Position numbers and translations under genes: made by a program. From Paenibacillus sp. GM2 (GTDB taxonomy: Bacteria; Bacillota; Bacilli; Paenibacillales; Paenibacillaceae), in assembly GCF_900069005.2 (NCBI RefSeq), contig NZ_LN831279.1, positions 1,839,489 to 1,903,488 on the forward strand: DNA of 64,000 nucleotides. Direction: 5' to 3'. The notes beneath the pieces were generated by a model. That model did not search any database. It had not been told where the DNA came from and saw only the letters and a list, made by a program, of their open reading frames with translations. Positions 1-8,721 of the stretch are shown here, one piece after another (position 1 is the stretch's first letter; each line of letters opens with the position of its first letter).

Positions 1-1015
1 CGCCAAACGCTCCAACCCCCTGGCTCCACTGTTCAACCTCCAGTACATTTTGGGGCAGCACCGCCAGCATATAGACGACCGGGATCAACAAAATAGAAAT
101 CACGCGATGTTCCTTAAGGCCAAGCAACTTGGCCAGAATCAGGCTGGAACAATAATGAAGCAGCAGCATGGTCGTCAGTGCAAATGGGACCCAGCTAATC
201 ATCATAATCGACTCTACCCGCTCTATAAAGCTTCCTGGAAACTGAATATTCTTGGCGATCGTCAGCGTCGGGTAATTCACATAACCTACTTCCTTGGCAC
301 CCAGTACACTTACACAGGCAATGACAATAAACACATAAAGGAAGATAACAATACTGAACGCAACAAGAATAACACGGGTAGATTTCTGCGGTGTCTTCAT
401 AAACGGCAGCAGAAATAGGATCGCTTCAAATCCCAAAAATGAAAACGATGTCGAGGGCAAACTGCTAATGATCGGTTGAATTCCGTCTCCAAGAATCGGC
501 AGATTATTTCCCAGATCCGCCCCGCTAAATGTAAGCAGCAATACAAGGATCAGCAAAAAGAGAATGATCGGCTGAATGAACTGATTGAAGCGAGCAATTG
601 CGTTGATGCCATGCAGAACGATTAAGGTGCTGGTCAGAAAAGTACTGAGAATAACCACCTCAACCGGCGTATCATCCAGCAAATACAACTTGGTCACATC
701 GGCTGAAATCCGGGTGACCGTGCTGGCAAATACGATAAAGTAGATTAAGAATAAAAGGCATAGCATGATACCCATAGGTTTGCCTATGAGTACCGGTCCA
801 TACTCAATCAGGCTTTTCTCAGGAAAACGTTCACCGATTTTCGCCATCAATAAGGCGGAGACTGCAGCCAGAATGCCGCTCAGGATAATTACGATCCACC
901 CATCCACACCAGCCTGGTTAGCGACCTGCTGAGGTAGCGACAATATTCCGACACCTACCATCACCGAGAACAGCAAAAATCCCATTTGTATATTTGTGAT
1001 TTTGTCTTTAATCAT
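1..1015 (-). CDS. Spore germination permease, GerAB/GerKB family (3' end outside window)
   Basis: Translating the minus strand from the ATG at 1015 gives an open frame that runs off the left edge without a stop. It begins MIKDKITNIQMGFLLFSVMV and continues as strongly hydrophobic stretches separated by short loops, with the GVGILSLPQQVA segment typical of GerAB/GerKB proteins. This family belongs to the APC amino-acid/polyamine transporter fold and forms the integral-membrane B subunit of germinant receptors in the inner spore membrane. The start lies 7 bases past the gerA-type stop, so the two genes are surely co-transcribed. About 338 residues are visible, so only roughly the last 25-30 are missing. 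Germinant specificity cannot be read from the sequence. Confidence 0.9.
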   Translation of the reverse strand, partial: MIKDKITNIQMGFLLFSVMVGVGILSLPQQVANQAGVDGWIVIILSGILAAVSALLMAKIGERFPEKSLIEYGPVLIGKPMGIMLCLLFLIYFIVFASTVTRISADVTKLYLLDDTPVEVVILSTFLTSTLIVLHGINAIARFNQFIQPIILFLLILVLLLTFSGADLGNNLPILGDGIQPIISSLPSTSFSFLGFEAILFLLPFMKTPQKSTRVILVAFSIVIFLYVFIVIACVSVLGAKEVGYVNYPTLTIAKNIQFPGSFIERVESIMMISWVPFALTTMLLLHYCSSLILAKLLGLKEHRVISILLIPVVYMLAVLPQNVLEVEQWSQGVGAFG

Positions 1016-1021
1016 CAGGCG

Positions 1022-2428
1022 CTACCACCCCTTTTTGCGTTGATCCAGCTTCAATCGCTGTTCTTTCAAAGGCTTGAGTACGGATGGTCGCTTTTTTAGC
1101 AAAGGAAGCGGAGCCCGGATGACGGAATCTTTCCAATCCGCCGCTTGGTAAGGAGCAAACGGGGACAAGTAGTTTACTCCAAAGGATTTTAACGAGACGA
1201 GATGGGCAATGATGATCATAACCCCCAGGATTAATCCCAACATCCCCAGGAAGCTCACGAAAACCATAAGCGGAAATCGCAGAAGTCGTATTGCTATCGC
1301 ACCGTTATAGGCTGGAATCATAAAGGAACAAATTGCGGTCAGCGCCACAACAATAACCATAATAGGACTGACGATGCCCGCCTCCACAGCCGCCTGACCA
1401 ATTACCAGCCCACCGACGATTCCAATCGTTTGCCCGATAAAACCGGGCAGACGCAGACCGGCCTCCCGCAACAGTTCCAATGTGGCTTCCATCAGAAGCG
1501 CTTCAACAAAGGCGGGAAAAGGAGCATCGGCCCGTGAAGCGGCAATCGATAACGTCAGTTGAGTTGGAATCATCCCCGGATGATAGGACAATAATGCAAT
1601 ATAAAGCGCAGGTAGAATTAAAGCGAGAATTGAACCGATAATGCGGATGAAGCGGATAGCCGATCCAACGAGCCAGCGTTCCGAATAATCATCCATAGCC
1701 TGAAACAGCATGGAGAAGGTAAGCGGCACCATCAGTACTATAGGAGTTCCATCCACGACAATGGCAATCCGCCCTTCTGCAATGGCCGATACCACTCTTA
1801 CTGGCTGTTCTGTATATTGCACCTGAGGAAAGGGAGAATACCAGCTATCCTCAATCCATTGCTCAACCGCTCCGCTATCCAGCAGCTCATCGATCTGGAT
1901 TGAATTCATGCGCTGCTCCACTTCCTTAAGAATATCGGGATTTACGATGCCATCGACATAGACCAAGGCAACCTTGGTCTTGCTGTGTGCGCCAATCCGG
2001 GATATTCTCACCTGCAGACGGGTGTCGGGATACCTTCTTCGGATGAGCGACAGATTGGTAGAAATGGATTCAACGAACCCGTCTCTGGGGCCGCGAAGGG
2101 TATGCTCACTCGTCGGTTCTACGATAGAACGGCTTTGGATGCCTTCCCCCGAGAAAACATAGGAGAATTCACTCTGATTCGTCAGCACAAGAACACTGCC
2201 GTTAAACAATGCCTGCAGCGCTTGATCCACTTCATCCAGGGTATACTTTGGAACGGTGTCAAACCTGCTCCCATGAAATAAGGAAGGTATGATCTGTTCC
2301 TGTACGTAAACATCATTTACTAGGCCTTCTATATAAACCAGTATCATTATTTCACTCTGAATCTCCATTTTGCGAAATACGATATCCGAGTTCTGTTCAA
2401 GTAAATCGCGCAATTTCGTTTCCCACAT
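1022..2428 (-). CDS. Spore germination protein, GerAA/GerKA family
   Basis: The 468-residue protein has the GerA-family layout: a soluble N-terminal half (about 1-235) containing the hallmark GPRDGFVESISTNLSLIRRR segment near residue 115, and then four to five membrane segments (about 240-420) with a basic C-terminal tail. GerA-type subunits assemble with B and C subunits into nutrient receptors in the spore inner membrane; recent structural work treats them as ligand-gated ion channels. A GGGGGGAGC ribosome site sits just upstream of the ATG. The gene is first in a minus-strand operon with the partial gerB-type gene. The C subunit is not visible here and may lie left of the window. Confidence 0.93.
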   Translation of the reverse strand: MWETKLRDLLEQNSDIVFRKMEIQSEIMILVYIEGLVNDVYVQEQIIPSLFHGSRFDTVPKYTLDEVDQALQALFNGSVLVLTNQSEFSYVFSGEGIQSRSIVEPTSEHTLRGPRDGFVESISTNLSLIRRRYPDTRLQVRISRIGAHSKTKVALVYVDGIVNPDILKEVEQRMNSIQIDELLDSGAVEQWIEDSWYSPFPQVQYTEQPVRVVSAIAEGRIAIVVDGTPIVLMVPLTFSMLFQAMDDYSERWLVGSAIRFIRIIGSILALILPALYIALLSYHPGMIPTQLTLSIAASRADAPFPAFVEALLMEATLELLREAGLRLPGFIGQTIGIVGGLVIGQAAVEAGIVSPIMVIVVALTAICSFMIPAYNGAIAIRLLRFPLMVFVSFLGMLGLILGVMIIIAHLVSLKSFGVNYLSPFAPYQAADWKDSVIRAPLPLLKKRPSVLKPLKEQRLKLDQRKKGW

Positions 2429-2458
2429 GATGCTCCCCCCATGAAATGAGATAACAGT

Positions 2459-2488
2459 TAGTATGCAGCATGAAATGGAATGATATGT
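2459..2488 (-). promoter_or_regulatory. Candidate sigma-G promoter of the gerA-type gene
   Basis: On the minus strand CATACTA (2459-2465) matches the sigma-G -10 consensus exactly, and ACATA lies 18 bases upstream (2484-2488), close to the GHATR -35 pattern. Forespore sigma-G control is expected for germination receptor operons. Assignment is by consensus only. Confidence 0.55.
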
Positions 2489-2496
2489 ATATAAAA

Positions 2497-2533
2497 AAGC
2501 AAACTCGTTGTTTCATCCGAGTTTGCTTTTGCT
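2497..2533 (-). terminator. Rho-independent terminator of the ACP/rSAM/ABC operon
   Basis: The arms AGCAAACTCG and CGAGTTTGCT pair perfectly around a short loop. On the minus strand a run of six T follows the hairpin. It lies downstream of the BtrH-like stop at 2676 and before the ger promoter, so it closes the eight-gene operon. Confidence 0.85.
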
Positions 2534-2675
2534 TCCAGTGATATTTAGCAAGTTAACATAATATATATTCTGTTAACTTTATAAACGTTAGCTAAAATGA
2601 AACTATTGTATCGGATAACATCGCCTTGCCGTTGGTTGAAGAGCAAAGTGATTTTGATTTTACTATCGCAGCAAA

Positions 2676-3728
2676 TCACAGAGCTCTGCCCTCAAGCCGA
2701 CTGATCAGTTTTTGCAGTAATACAGGCTCTTCCTCCCGCAGCTCATTAATCCGCAGCCGCAGCCGTTTATACACGTCCTTATCCGCGCGAATCTCATGGC
2801 GAATGTACTGATCCCTAAGCTTCAAGATCTTTTTGCTAATCTCCTTGTAGCCCTCCACAAGCTCCCGGTCATCAGGAATGATCCCCTCCTCCACCAGATA
2901 TTCAATACGCTCGCTCATCATTCTTTTGTGCTCCCAGAGGACATGAAGATGCCTCACATCATTGCGTTCTACCAACCGGGCATCGTTGTTCTCCACAGCA
3001 TCATAGTACATTTGCAAATAGTCATAGACCTTGATTCCGAAAGCTTCCTCCTCGTCAGGATTGTAATTGATCCGATTTAAATGAGTCTCTCCGTTAAGAT
3101 AGTCGCGCAGCTGGTCGATCGCAGCCATTTTGTCGAAAGGATAAGGCGAATGCGGTTCGTATTTATAGAAATACGTATGATGGTCCGCCGTCAGGTTGTT
3201 GTTCAGAAGCTGTCTCATCGACTGGATGGCCTCCACCAACTCCCGGAACGGGATCAGCAAATTGCGATATACTCCCGTCTTATCAAACATTGAGGCATGG
3301 AAGCTGCTCTCCTCCCAATCAAAGCCATATAGAAGCAGATGATGCGGGAACGGTTCCCTCTGATAAGCTGCCGCCGGAGATAGCTTGGATTCATCCAAAA
3401 ACACGATGCAGTAATAACCGTTGCGGATCTGATCCGCGAAAAGTTTCGGCCATGACTCCAATGGCAAACTTTCCAGAATCGTATAATTGACGGAGCAAGT
3501 GAGAAGAAATGGATTATTGAAGTTCAATTCGTTGGGCTTGCCTCGAAAAAAATCGATATAGTACTGTCTGCCCTTTTCCAGAAATTTTTTGTTGCAGGAC
3601 AGCTGAATAAAGTTGCTATAATACCAGGGAACGGTCTCTTCGTGGGCGCTAGTGATCGAAAGCGTATAGGCCCAGCGCAAAAATCCTTTGAGCGGCGGAT
3701 CCAACACAGGAAGCTGAACGGCGTTCAT
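2676..3728 (-). CDS. BtrH-N-like / cysteine-peptidase-fold protein of biosynthetic clusters
   Basis: This 350-residue protein has no signal peptide or membrane segment. Residues about 35-65 (YSNFIQLSCNKKF) and about 125-165 (FPHHLLLYGFDWEESSFHAS) resemble proteins found in nonribosomal peptide and butirosin clusters, which carry a papain/C39-like fold with Cys and His. Here C45 and the HH pair near residue 129 are the candidate catalytic positions. In butirosin biosynthesis BtrH transfers an aminoacyl group from the carrier protein BtrI to the amine of the acceptor. By analogy this last operon gene may release the product from the ACP by acyl transfer. The C-terminal third (about 230-345) is rich in charged helices and may be a coiled region. 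A GGGGGAG ribosome site supports the ATG at 3728. The family assignment is from remembered motifs and needs a profile search. Confidence 0.55.
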   Translation of the reverse strand: MNAVQLPVLDPPLKGFLRWAYTLSITSAHEETVPWYYSNFIQLSCNKKFLEKGRQYYIDFFRGKPNELNFNNPFLLTCSVNYTILESLPLESWPKLFADQIRNGYYCIVFLDESKLSPAAAYQREPFPHHLLLYGFDWEESSFHASMFDKTGVYRNLLIPFRELVEAIQSMRQLLNNNLTADHHTYFYKYEPHSPYPFDKMAAIDQLRDYLNGETHLNRINYNPDEEEAFGIKVYDYLQMYYDAVENNDARLVERNDVRHLHVLWEHKRMMSERIEYLVEEGIIPDDRELVEGYKEISKKILKLRDQYIRHEIRADKDVYKRLRLRINELREEEPVLLQKLISRLEGRAL

Positions 3729-3771
3729 CTGATTCTCCCCCTTCTAGCGAATGGTTAAGTAGCGGCTAAGT

Positions 3772-4575
3772 CTAACTGCTTGCACTGCTGTATACCCTCA
3801 AGGCCCGCTTCCAGAAGAGCCTTACGGCTGCAAAGAGCAGAAGCGAAGCGGCCAGCGACAGTCCTGCGTGAAGCCAAGTAAGCTGTCCCAGCAGGAACAT
3901 CGGTCCAAAATTCGTAATAAGAAACAGAGGAATAACAAAGGTGCCGATCCGACGGACCCAGGCTGGGTAAATGGACATGGGGAAATTGTTGGCGTCCCAG
4001 ACAGAATGAGCGATCTCTGACACGGAACCCGTCTGGATGAACCAGAAGGAAAGCAGCGCCGGGATGATCATCAAGCAATAGGTAATAACAATCGAGACCA
4101 GCAGCAGCAGTGCAAACCCTGCAAGCTGCGGGAACATAAGCGGGATATCCATCGCATGCCAGCCGATTCCGATCATGGCGAACCCAACCAGAATATCGGG
4201 AATTGGCAGCGCCAAATCGACATAACGCAAGGAAGCCATAAATTGCAGGGAAACCGGCTTTGTCAGCATTAAATCAAGCGATCCGTCCTTAATATACTCG
4301 GGAATTTTCATAAAGTTTGTAAAAAACAAACCTACATAGAGGCCGGTCACCACCGTATGCATGCCTATAAACAGGAGCAGCCCTTCAGGCGGTATCCCCT
4401 CTACGTGAAGATCCGTACGAAACACGACCAGCACATACAACAGCTTGGCGATCAAGTAGACGGATTCAACAATCAGGCTCATCATAAAGTTGCCGCGGAA
4501 CTCCATCTGGGCGATAAGACAATTTTTGATGAACATGCCGTAGAGGCGCGTGTATTTTTTTATGGTTTTCAACAT
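3772..4575 (-). CDS. ABC-2 family exporter permease (COG3694-like)
   Basis: The 267-residue protein has six predicted membrane helices and no signal peptide. The N-terminal sequence MLKTIKKYTRLYGMFIKNC and the segment IPEYIKDGSLDLMLTKPVSLQF (about 87-108) match ABC-2 permeases of the set that pairs with COG4586 ATPases and COG4587 permeases. The phrase on one-sided loss of MLTKPVS is characteristic of this group. It is 12 bases from the preceding permease gene and 43 bases from the BtrH-like gene, so it belongs to the same transcript. With its partner it would form a heterodimeric channel, probably for export of the operon's product; the substrate is not known. Confidence 0.85.
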   Translation of the reverse strand: MLKTIKKYTRLYGMFIKNCLIAQMEFRGNFMMSLIVESVYLIAKLLYVLVVFRTDLHVEGIPPEGLLLFIGMHTVVTGLYVGLFFTNFMKIPEYIKDGSLDLMLTKPVSLQFMASLRYVDLALPIPDILVGFAMIGIGWHAMDIPLMFPQLAGFALLLLVSIVITYCLMIIPALLSFWFIQTGSVSEIAHSVWDANNFPMSIYPAWVRRIGTFVIPLFLITNFGPMFLLGQLTWLHAGLSLAASLLLFAAVRLFWKRALRVYSSASS

Positions 4576-4587
4576 TTGGAATATCCG

Positions 4588-5397
4588 CTACCCCCCGACC
4601 GCCGAATATTTCTTCATGGAAACATGCCACGTCAGACGGGAGAGTCCAAAGAACAGCAAAATCCACCCGCATTGAACGAGCAGCCCCTGGTACATCGCCG
4701 CCGCTTCCATCTTGCCGCTAAGAACATTGACAGGGAAATAAATAGTATAAGGAAATGGCGTGTAACCCAGCAGCTTCACCACCGAGTCCCCGAATATCTC
4801 CAACGGAAACATGCCTCCGCTCAAAATATTGACAAGCAGACTTGTAATGACGAAAAAATAGGAGATTTCATGCAGATAAAAAGCGCTGGCGCAGAGGCAA
4901 TAGGCGATAAGAAAGTTAAGCAGAAGCGCTCCCCAGAGTGTGAAGGCAAAAACCAGCAACCGTGTGACCTGGACTTCAAGCGCCCCCCTGGAAGAGGCTA
5001 TCCAGATTAATCCGACCAGCAGCAACCCCGTAATCCCATAATAAATCACCTTTTGACCGAAAAAGGAAACCAACCGATACCCGAAGTAGCTGACCGGTTT
5101 AATTAAATACTCGTTCAGCCCGCCATTTTTGATATCATCGGCAATCTGCTGCTCGAACTGGGTAGAGATCAGCTTGGATACCAATCCCGCCAAAATGGTA
5201 TACAAAATAATTTGACCGTATGAATAGGAAAACAGCGCCGACTGACCGGAATGGCGATAGACCGCGGTCCAGATAAAATATTGAACAAGGATCGGAAAAG
5301 CAGCCCCTATCAGACTGAGGAAGAAGTGAAATCGGTATTCCATCGAATGCTGAACGCCCATTGAAAATATAGTCAAGTATAATTTGCGTCTGTTCAT
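4588..5397 (-). CDS. ABC-2 family exporter permease (COG4587-like)
   Basis: A 269-residue membrane protein with six predicted helices. The segment KNGGLNEYLIKPVSYFGYRL (about 91-110) is the same amphipathic element that follows the second helix in the sister permease. The start codon overlaps the stop of the ATPase gene by four bases (ATGA), which implies translational coupling. Proteins of this type pair with the COG3694-like permease and the COG4586-like ATPase; the group includes exporters of small cationic compounds and of peptide products, so direction of transport is inferred as outward. Confidence 0.85.
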   Translation of the reverse strand: MNRRKLYLTIFSMGVQHSMEYRFHFFLSLIGAAFPILVQYFIWTAVYRHSGQSALFSYSYGQIILYTILAGLVSKLISTQFEQQIADDIKNGGLNEYLIKPVSYFGYRLVSFFGQKVIYYGITGLLLVGLIWIASSRGALEVQVTRLLVFAFTLWGALLLNFLIAYCLCASAFYLHEISYFFVITSLLVNILSGGMFPLEIFGDSVVKLLGYTPFPYTIYFPVNVLSGKMEAAAMYQGLLVQCGWILLFFGLSRLTWHVSMKKYSAVGG

Positions 5398-6389
5398 CCG
5401 ACGGATTCCTTCTGATAGAGCCTTGAAATGCTTTCCTCCAGCGGTACATCCTCAATCGTCCAGTCAACCGCTGGAAACGAATCGAACACGGCGCGCGATA
5501 CTTCCTTTAACAGGTATTTGGGAAGCTCCAGAACAGCGTTGTAGCCGTCTTCCATAACTACTTTCCCGTATTTGGCCAACTGCAGCGTGGCAACAGGCTC
5601 GGAGAAGCGAAGCCTAATTATTTTTCGCTCGTCAAAGAGCTCGTTGATTTTGTGCAGATCCCCGTCATACAGCAAACTTCCCTCGTTAATAATAATCGTC
5701 CGTTTGCAAAGATCCTCCACATCTTTCATGTAATGACTCGTCAGCAGGATGGTGGCACCAAATTGCTCATTATAGTATTTCAGAAACTCCCTGACCTTCT
5801 TTTGCGAGGGAAAATCAAGGCCGATCGTCGGCTCGTCCAGATAAAGCAGTCGGGGCCGATGGATCAGCGCGGCGATTAATTCCATTTTCATCCGTTCGCC
5901 CAGGGAAAGCCGGCGCACTTGTACGTTCAGAAGCTCCCGGACATCAAGCATCTCTGATAGCTCGGCAAGGCTTCGGCGATAAAGCTCATCCGGCACATCA
6001 TAAATACATTTGTTCAAATAAATGGATTCAACGGCGGGAAGATCCCACCAAAGCTGGTTTTTCTGGCCCATCACAATGGAGAAAAGCCGCTTGAATTCAT
6101 TTTTGCGCTCCCATGGCACATAACCAAGGACATTAGCTTCCCCGCTAGTGGGATACAGAATGCCTGATAACATCTTGAGCGTCGTGGTTTTCCCTGCCCC
6201 ATTGGGTCCGAGAAATCCAACACATTCGCCAGGTCCGATCGTGAAGGAAACGGATTTAACCGCTTCCTTCAGCAGAGACTTGCGAGCAAATAAATTTTTG
6301 AATGAATTTTTGAGTCCAGCTTCTTTTCGATAGTATACAAAAGACTTGTGCAGCTCCCTCACACGGATATAGTCCGGCTTATAGTCCAT
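5394..6389 (-). CDS. ABC exporter ATPase (COG4586-like)
   Basis: The 331-residue protein has all the ABC ATPase motifs: Walker A GPNGAGKTT (about 59-67), the signature LSLGERMKMEL (about 161-171), Walker B LLYLDEPTIGLD (about 181-192) and the switch His in TSHYMKD. The long N-terminal lead of about 45 residues before Walker A and the extra C-terminal domain of about 90 residues fit the COG4586 group. It energises the two permeases encoded directly downstream. Its most likely role is efflux of, and self-protection from, the product of this operon. Confidence 0.92.
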   Translation of the reverse strand: MDYKPDYIRVRELHKSFVYYRKEAGLKNSFKNLFARKSLLKEAVKSVSFTIGPGECVGFLGPNGAGKTTTLKMLSGILYPTSGEANVLGYVPWERKNEFKRLFSIVMGQKNQLWWDLPAVESIYLNKCIYDVPDELYRRSLAELSEMLDVRELLNVQVRRLSLGERMKMELIAALIHRPRLLYLDEPTIGLDFPSQKKVREFLKYYNEQFGATILLTSHYMKDVEDLCKRTIIINEGSLLYDGDLHKINELFDERKIIRLRFSEPVATLQLAKYGKVVMEDGYNAVLELPKYLLKEVSRAVFDSFPAVDWTIEDVPLEESISRLYQKESVG

Positions 6390-6445
6390 CTCCGCTCCTC
6401 CTGAATGATCGCTTGTTTTGCCTGGACGGGTTAAAGTTTAACCGC

Positions 6446-7621
6446 TTAAACTCCATTATTGTAGAGAAGAACGCACTTTGAACAAATCGGCATCAGACCG
6501 CAAGCCAAAGTCTCTCTTTGCTTCCGCAGGTCTTCGCCGTGGAATATATCCGCCACGCTCTCCTCGTACAAATTGCCGACACTGAATTCCGGAAAAAATT
6601 TACAAGGGTTCACTTTGCCATCGGGCATCACATCCATCCGATTCGAGATCGCGAAGCATTTTGTCCGGTTCATGGCTGGCTTCTCATTGCCGCGGATAAA
6701 CCCTTCCACTTCTTCAGGCTCCAGCGCCGGCTGATAGCGGATGCGAACATTCCATACGCGGGAATTAACCCGCTTAAGTTCTTCAATAAGCGTGTCGAAA
6801 TTGTTCGGTGAGATATGGAACGTAAACGAGTGCCAGCTGTTCTTATGATCGTTTGCAAAGCGGGCGGCAAGGTGCGGGAAATGGGCATCAAAGTAGCTGT
6901 CCATTTTCTCCGCTGTATCGGGAGGAATGTACCAAGGGAAACAGAAATATACGGAGTCTACCCCCATCTCTTCAAAGAATTCCATAAAGTCATAGAGCTG
7001 GCCGACCATTTGGTCATTTACGGTCAGAGCAACAGATACTTTGCCTTTGTACACGCCCTCCTTCTGTAAATCCAGCAACAGTTGTATCGCGTGGATCACT
7101 TTCCGGAACGTGCCTTTGCCCCGGATCGCGTCATTCTCTTTCTCGAAGCCTTCCAGGCTAACCAGCATGACCAGATTCTCCGACATCTTCAGAATAGAGT
7201 CGAGCTTCTGTTCAATGAGAATGGCGTTCGTGCAAATGGTCGTATACCGTTCTTCTTTGGCCAGCAGCTCCGCCAGTTCGTCGAACTTGGAGTAGAACAG
7301 CGGCTCCCCGCCCCATAGAAATACGCGCGACTTGCGTTCCCTTGTCTCCTCTAGCAGCTTCTCCACGACGGGAATCTCGATTTCATCGTTCTTCACTTCT
7401 CTCGTGAAGTCGTGATGAAAGCCGTCCGGATTCCATTCAAAACAGTGCTTGCAGCGCAAATTGCAGCCGTTATTAAGCTTGATCCCGATCTCGTAAGGCA
7501 CGGGAGCCGCGTAAGTCGGGTCCTCCCGGCGCTTCCTTCCCGTTTCCGCCAGTGGAATCAAAGTTCTTTTCATATTGCTGAATGTCACTTGGTCAAACGC
7601 AACTGTTGTTTTCGGCTGCAT
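6446..7621 (-). CDS. Radical SAM / SPASM-type enzyme
   Basis: The ATG at 7621 is preferred over an upstream in-frame start at 7720 because a strong GGGGAGG site lies eight bases before it; this gives 391 residues. C53, C57 and C60 (CNLRCKHC) form the radical SAM CxxxCxxC cluster. The C-terminal region has cysteines in CFAISNR, NPCKFF, LACG and CSKC, consistent with a SPASM or twitch domain holding auxiliary Fe-S clusters. Family members oxidise alcohols in aminocyclitols (BtrN) or crosslink and modify peptides. There is no RRE-like N-terminal domain, and no precursor-peptide gene was seen in the operon, so a small-molecule or carrier-bound substrate is more likely. The gene overlaps the upstream glycosyltransferase-like gene by 37 bases. 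Confidence 0.85.
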   Translation of the reverse strand: MQPKTTVAFDQVTFSNMKRTLIPLAETGRKRREDPTYAAPVPYEIGIKLNNGCNLRCKHCFEWNPDGFHHDFTREVKNDEIEIPVVEKLLEETRERKSRVFLWGGEPLFYSKFDELAELLAKEERYTTICTNAILIEQKLDSILKMSENLVMLVSLEGFEKENDAIRGKGTFRKVIHAIQLLLDLQKEGVYKGKVSVALTVNDQMVGQLYDFMEFFEEMGVDSVYFCFPWYIPPDTAEKMDSYFDAHFPHLAARFANDHKNSWHSFTFHISPNNFDTLIEELKRVNSRVWNVRIRYQPALEPEEVEGFIRGNEKPAMNRTKCFAISNRMDVMPDGKVNPCKFFPEFSVGNLYEESVADIFHGEDLRKQRETLACGLMPICSKCVLLYNNGV

Positions 7622-8700
7622 AAGTATTCCTCCCCAAAATGGTTGATTATTGCTCGCTGCTCCAGCAAACATCTGTAGATGCCCTCTAAATGAAGCTTCG
7701 AAAAATCCCGCGCTTTCCATTTATCGAACCGGACACCCAATCCGCAGGATTCCCAATAGGCGGAATTATGAAGCTCATGGTCCCCAAACGGCTCCAGCAT
7801 GACAAACGGGATTCCGTATGACAGCGAGTCGTTGAGAGTCGCTCCGCCCGGCTTGCTGATAATTGCTGCGCAATTCCGCAGCAGGTCTGTATATGCAGAG
7901 TAAGCCCCGAGCGGGAAAGCGCTAAGAACACCGCGTCTGCGGACATACCGGATCATGGGCGGAAACGTATGCCGCCCCAGTGCATCCCGGCTCCACGGAT
8001 CCCATGAAGGCTCCGCCCCATAGTAGCGTGTTATGCCATCGTCCTCTCCGACTTCGGAAGGATCATAGACGATCACATCAAGATGATAACCGAGCCTGCG
8101 AAGCTCTGTGATCGTACTGGCATAAGTCCCGATCCCCCAGCCGCCGCCATGGATCAGAAGGCGTCCGGCACGCTCCGCGTATGGCAGAGGCCCCACATTA
8201 TCCGACGTGATATAGCTGCTGGGAGACAGCTTCGAAGAATCATAGAACCAGACATTGTCGTAACCAGGGTATAGCTGCTTGTGTACTTTAAACGATGGCG
8301 TGTCCCAGGCATCCAACCGGATTAGCTGAATATCCAGGGGCTTATCGACCGCTTGCTTATAGCGCTCCAATATCGGTATCCAAAAGCCGGTAAACACAGC
8401 AAATCGAAAGACACCGGCCTGTTTCCAGCTACGCAGCAGCCTTTGGACCGCTTCCTCGTCCAGAGAAGAATCCACCGGCTTGGCCAGCTTATGCCCCATA
8501 CGAGCCACGGAAAAATCAGCATGAAACGCTTTTTTAGTTGCATGAATCTTGAGCCGAACCTCTTCATGATACAAGTTTTCCAGAACAAGAATGTCTGCAC
8601 CTGCCCCCCTGCTTTGCAGGTAAGTGTACAGATGCATAGCCGGAATGTATGCGCCGAGCGAATTTCCCGACGCCAGCAAGGTTATCGGGGTTGAATGCAT
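7585..8700 (-). CDS. GT-B glycosyltransferase-like protein (MurG/MGT type)
   Basis: The 371-residue protein has two Rossmann-like halves. The N-terminus TLLASGNSLGAYIPAMHLYTYL carries the early Gly-rich turn of GT-B enzymes. The stretch ISKPGGATLNDSLSYGIPFVMLEP (about 282-305) is the classical nucleotide-sugar site, with the PGG turn and the Glu after VML. No membrane segment is present. In this operon it could glycosylate the ACP-derived product or an acceptor; a catalytically altered GT fold cannot be excluded. It starts 21 bases after the ATP-grasp stop and runs into the radical SAM gene. Confidence 0.72.
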   Translation of the reverse strand: MHSTPITLLASGNSLGAYIPAMHLYTYLQSRGAGADILVLENLYHEEVRLKIHATKKAFHADFSVARMGHKLAKPVDSSLDEEAVQRLLRSWKQAGVFRFAVFTGFWIPILERYKQAVDKPLDIQLIRLDAWDTPSFKVHKQLYPGYDNVWFYDSSKLSPSSYITSDNVGPLPYAERAGRLLIHGGGWGIGTYASTITELRRLGYHLDVIVYDPSEVGEDDGITRYYGAEPSWDPWSRDALGRHTFPPMIRYVRRRGVLSAFPLGAYSAYTDLLRNCAAIISKPGGATLNDSLSYGIPFVMLEPFGDHELHNSAYWESCGLGVRFDKWKARDFSKLHLEGIYRCLLEQRAIINHFGEEYLCSRKQQLRLTK

Positions 8701-8721
8701 AGCCGCCCTCCGAGCTCAGAT

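Noticed and set aside
4357..5010. 217-codon plus-strand frame opposite the two permease genes
   Set aside because: Antisense shadow of genes with strong family motifs.
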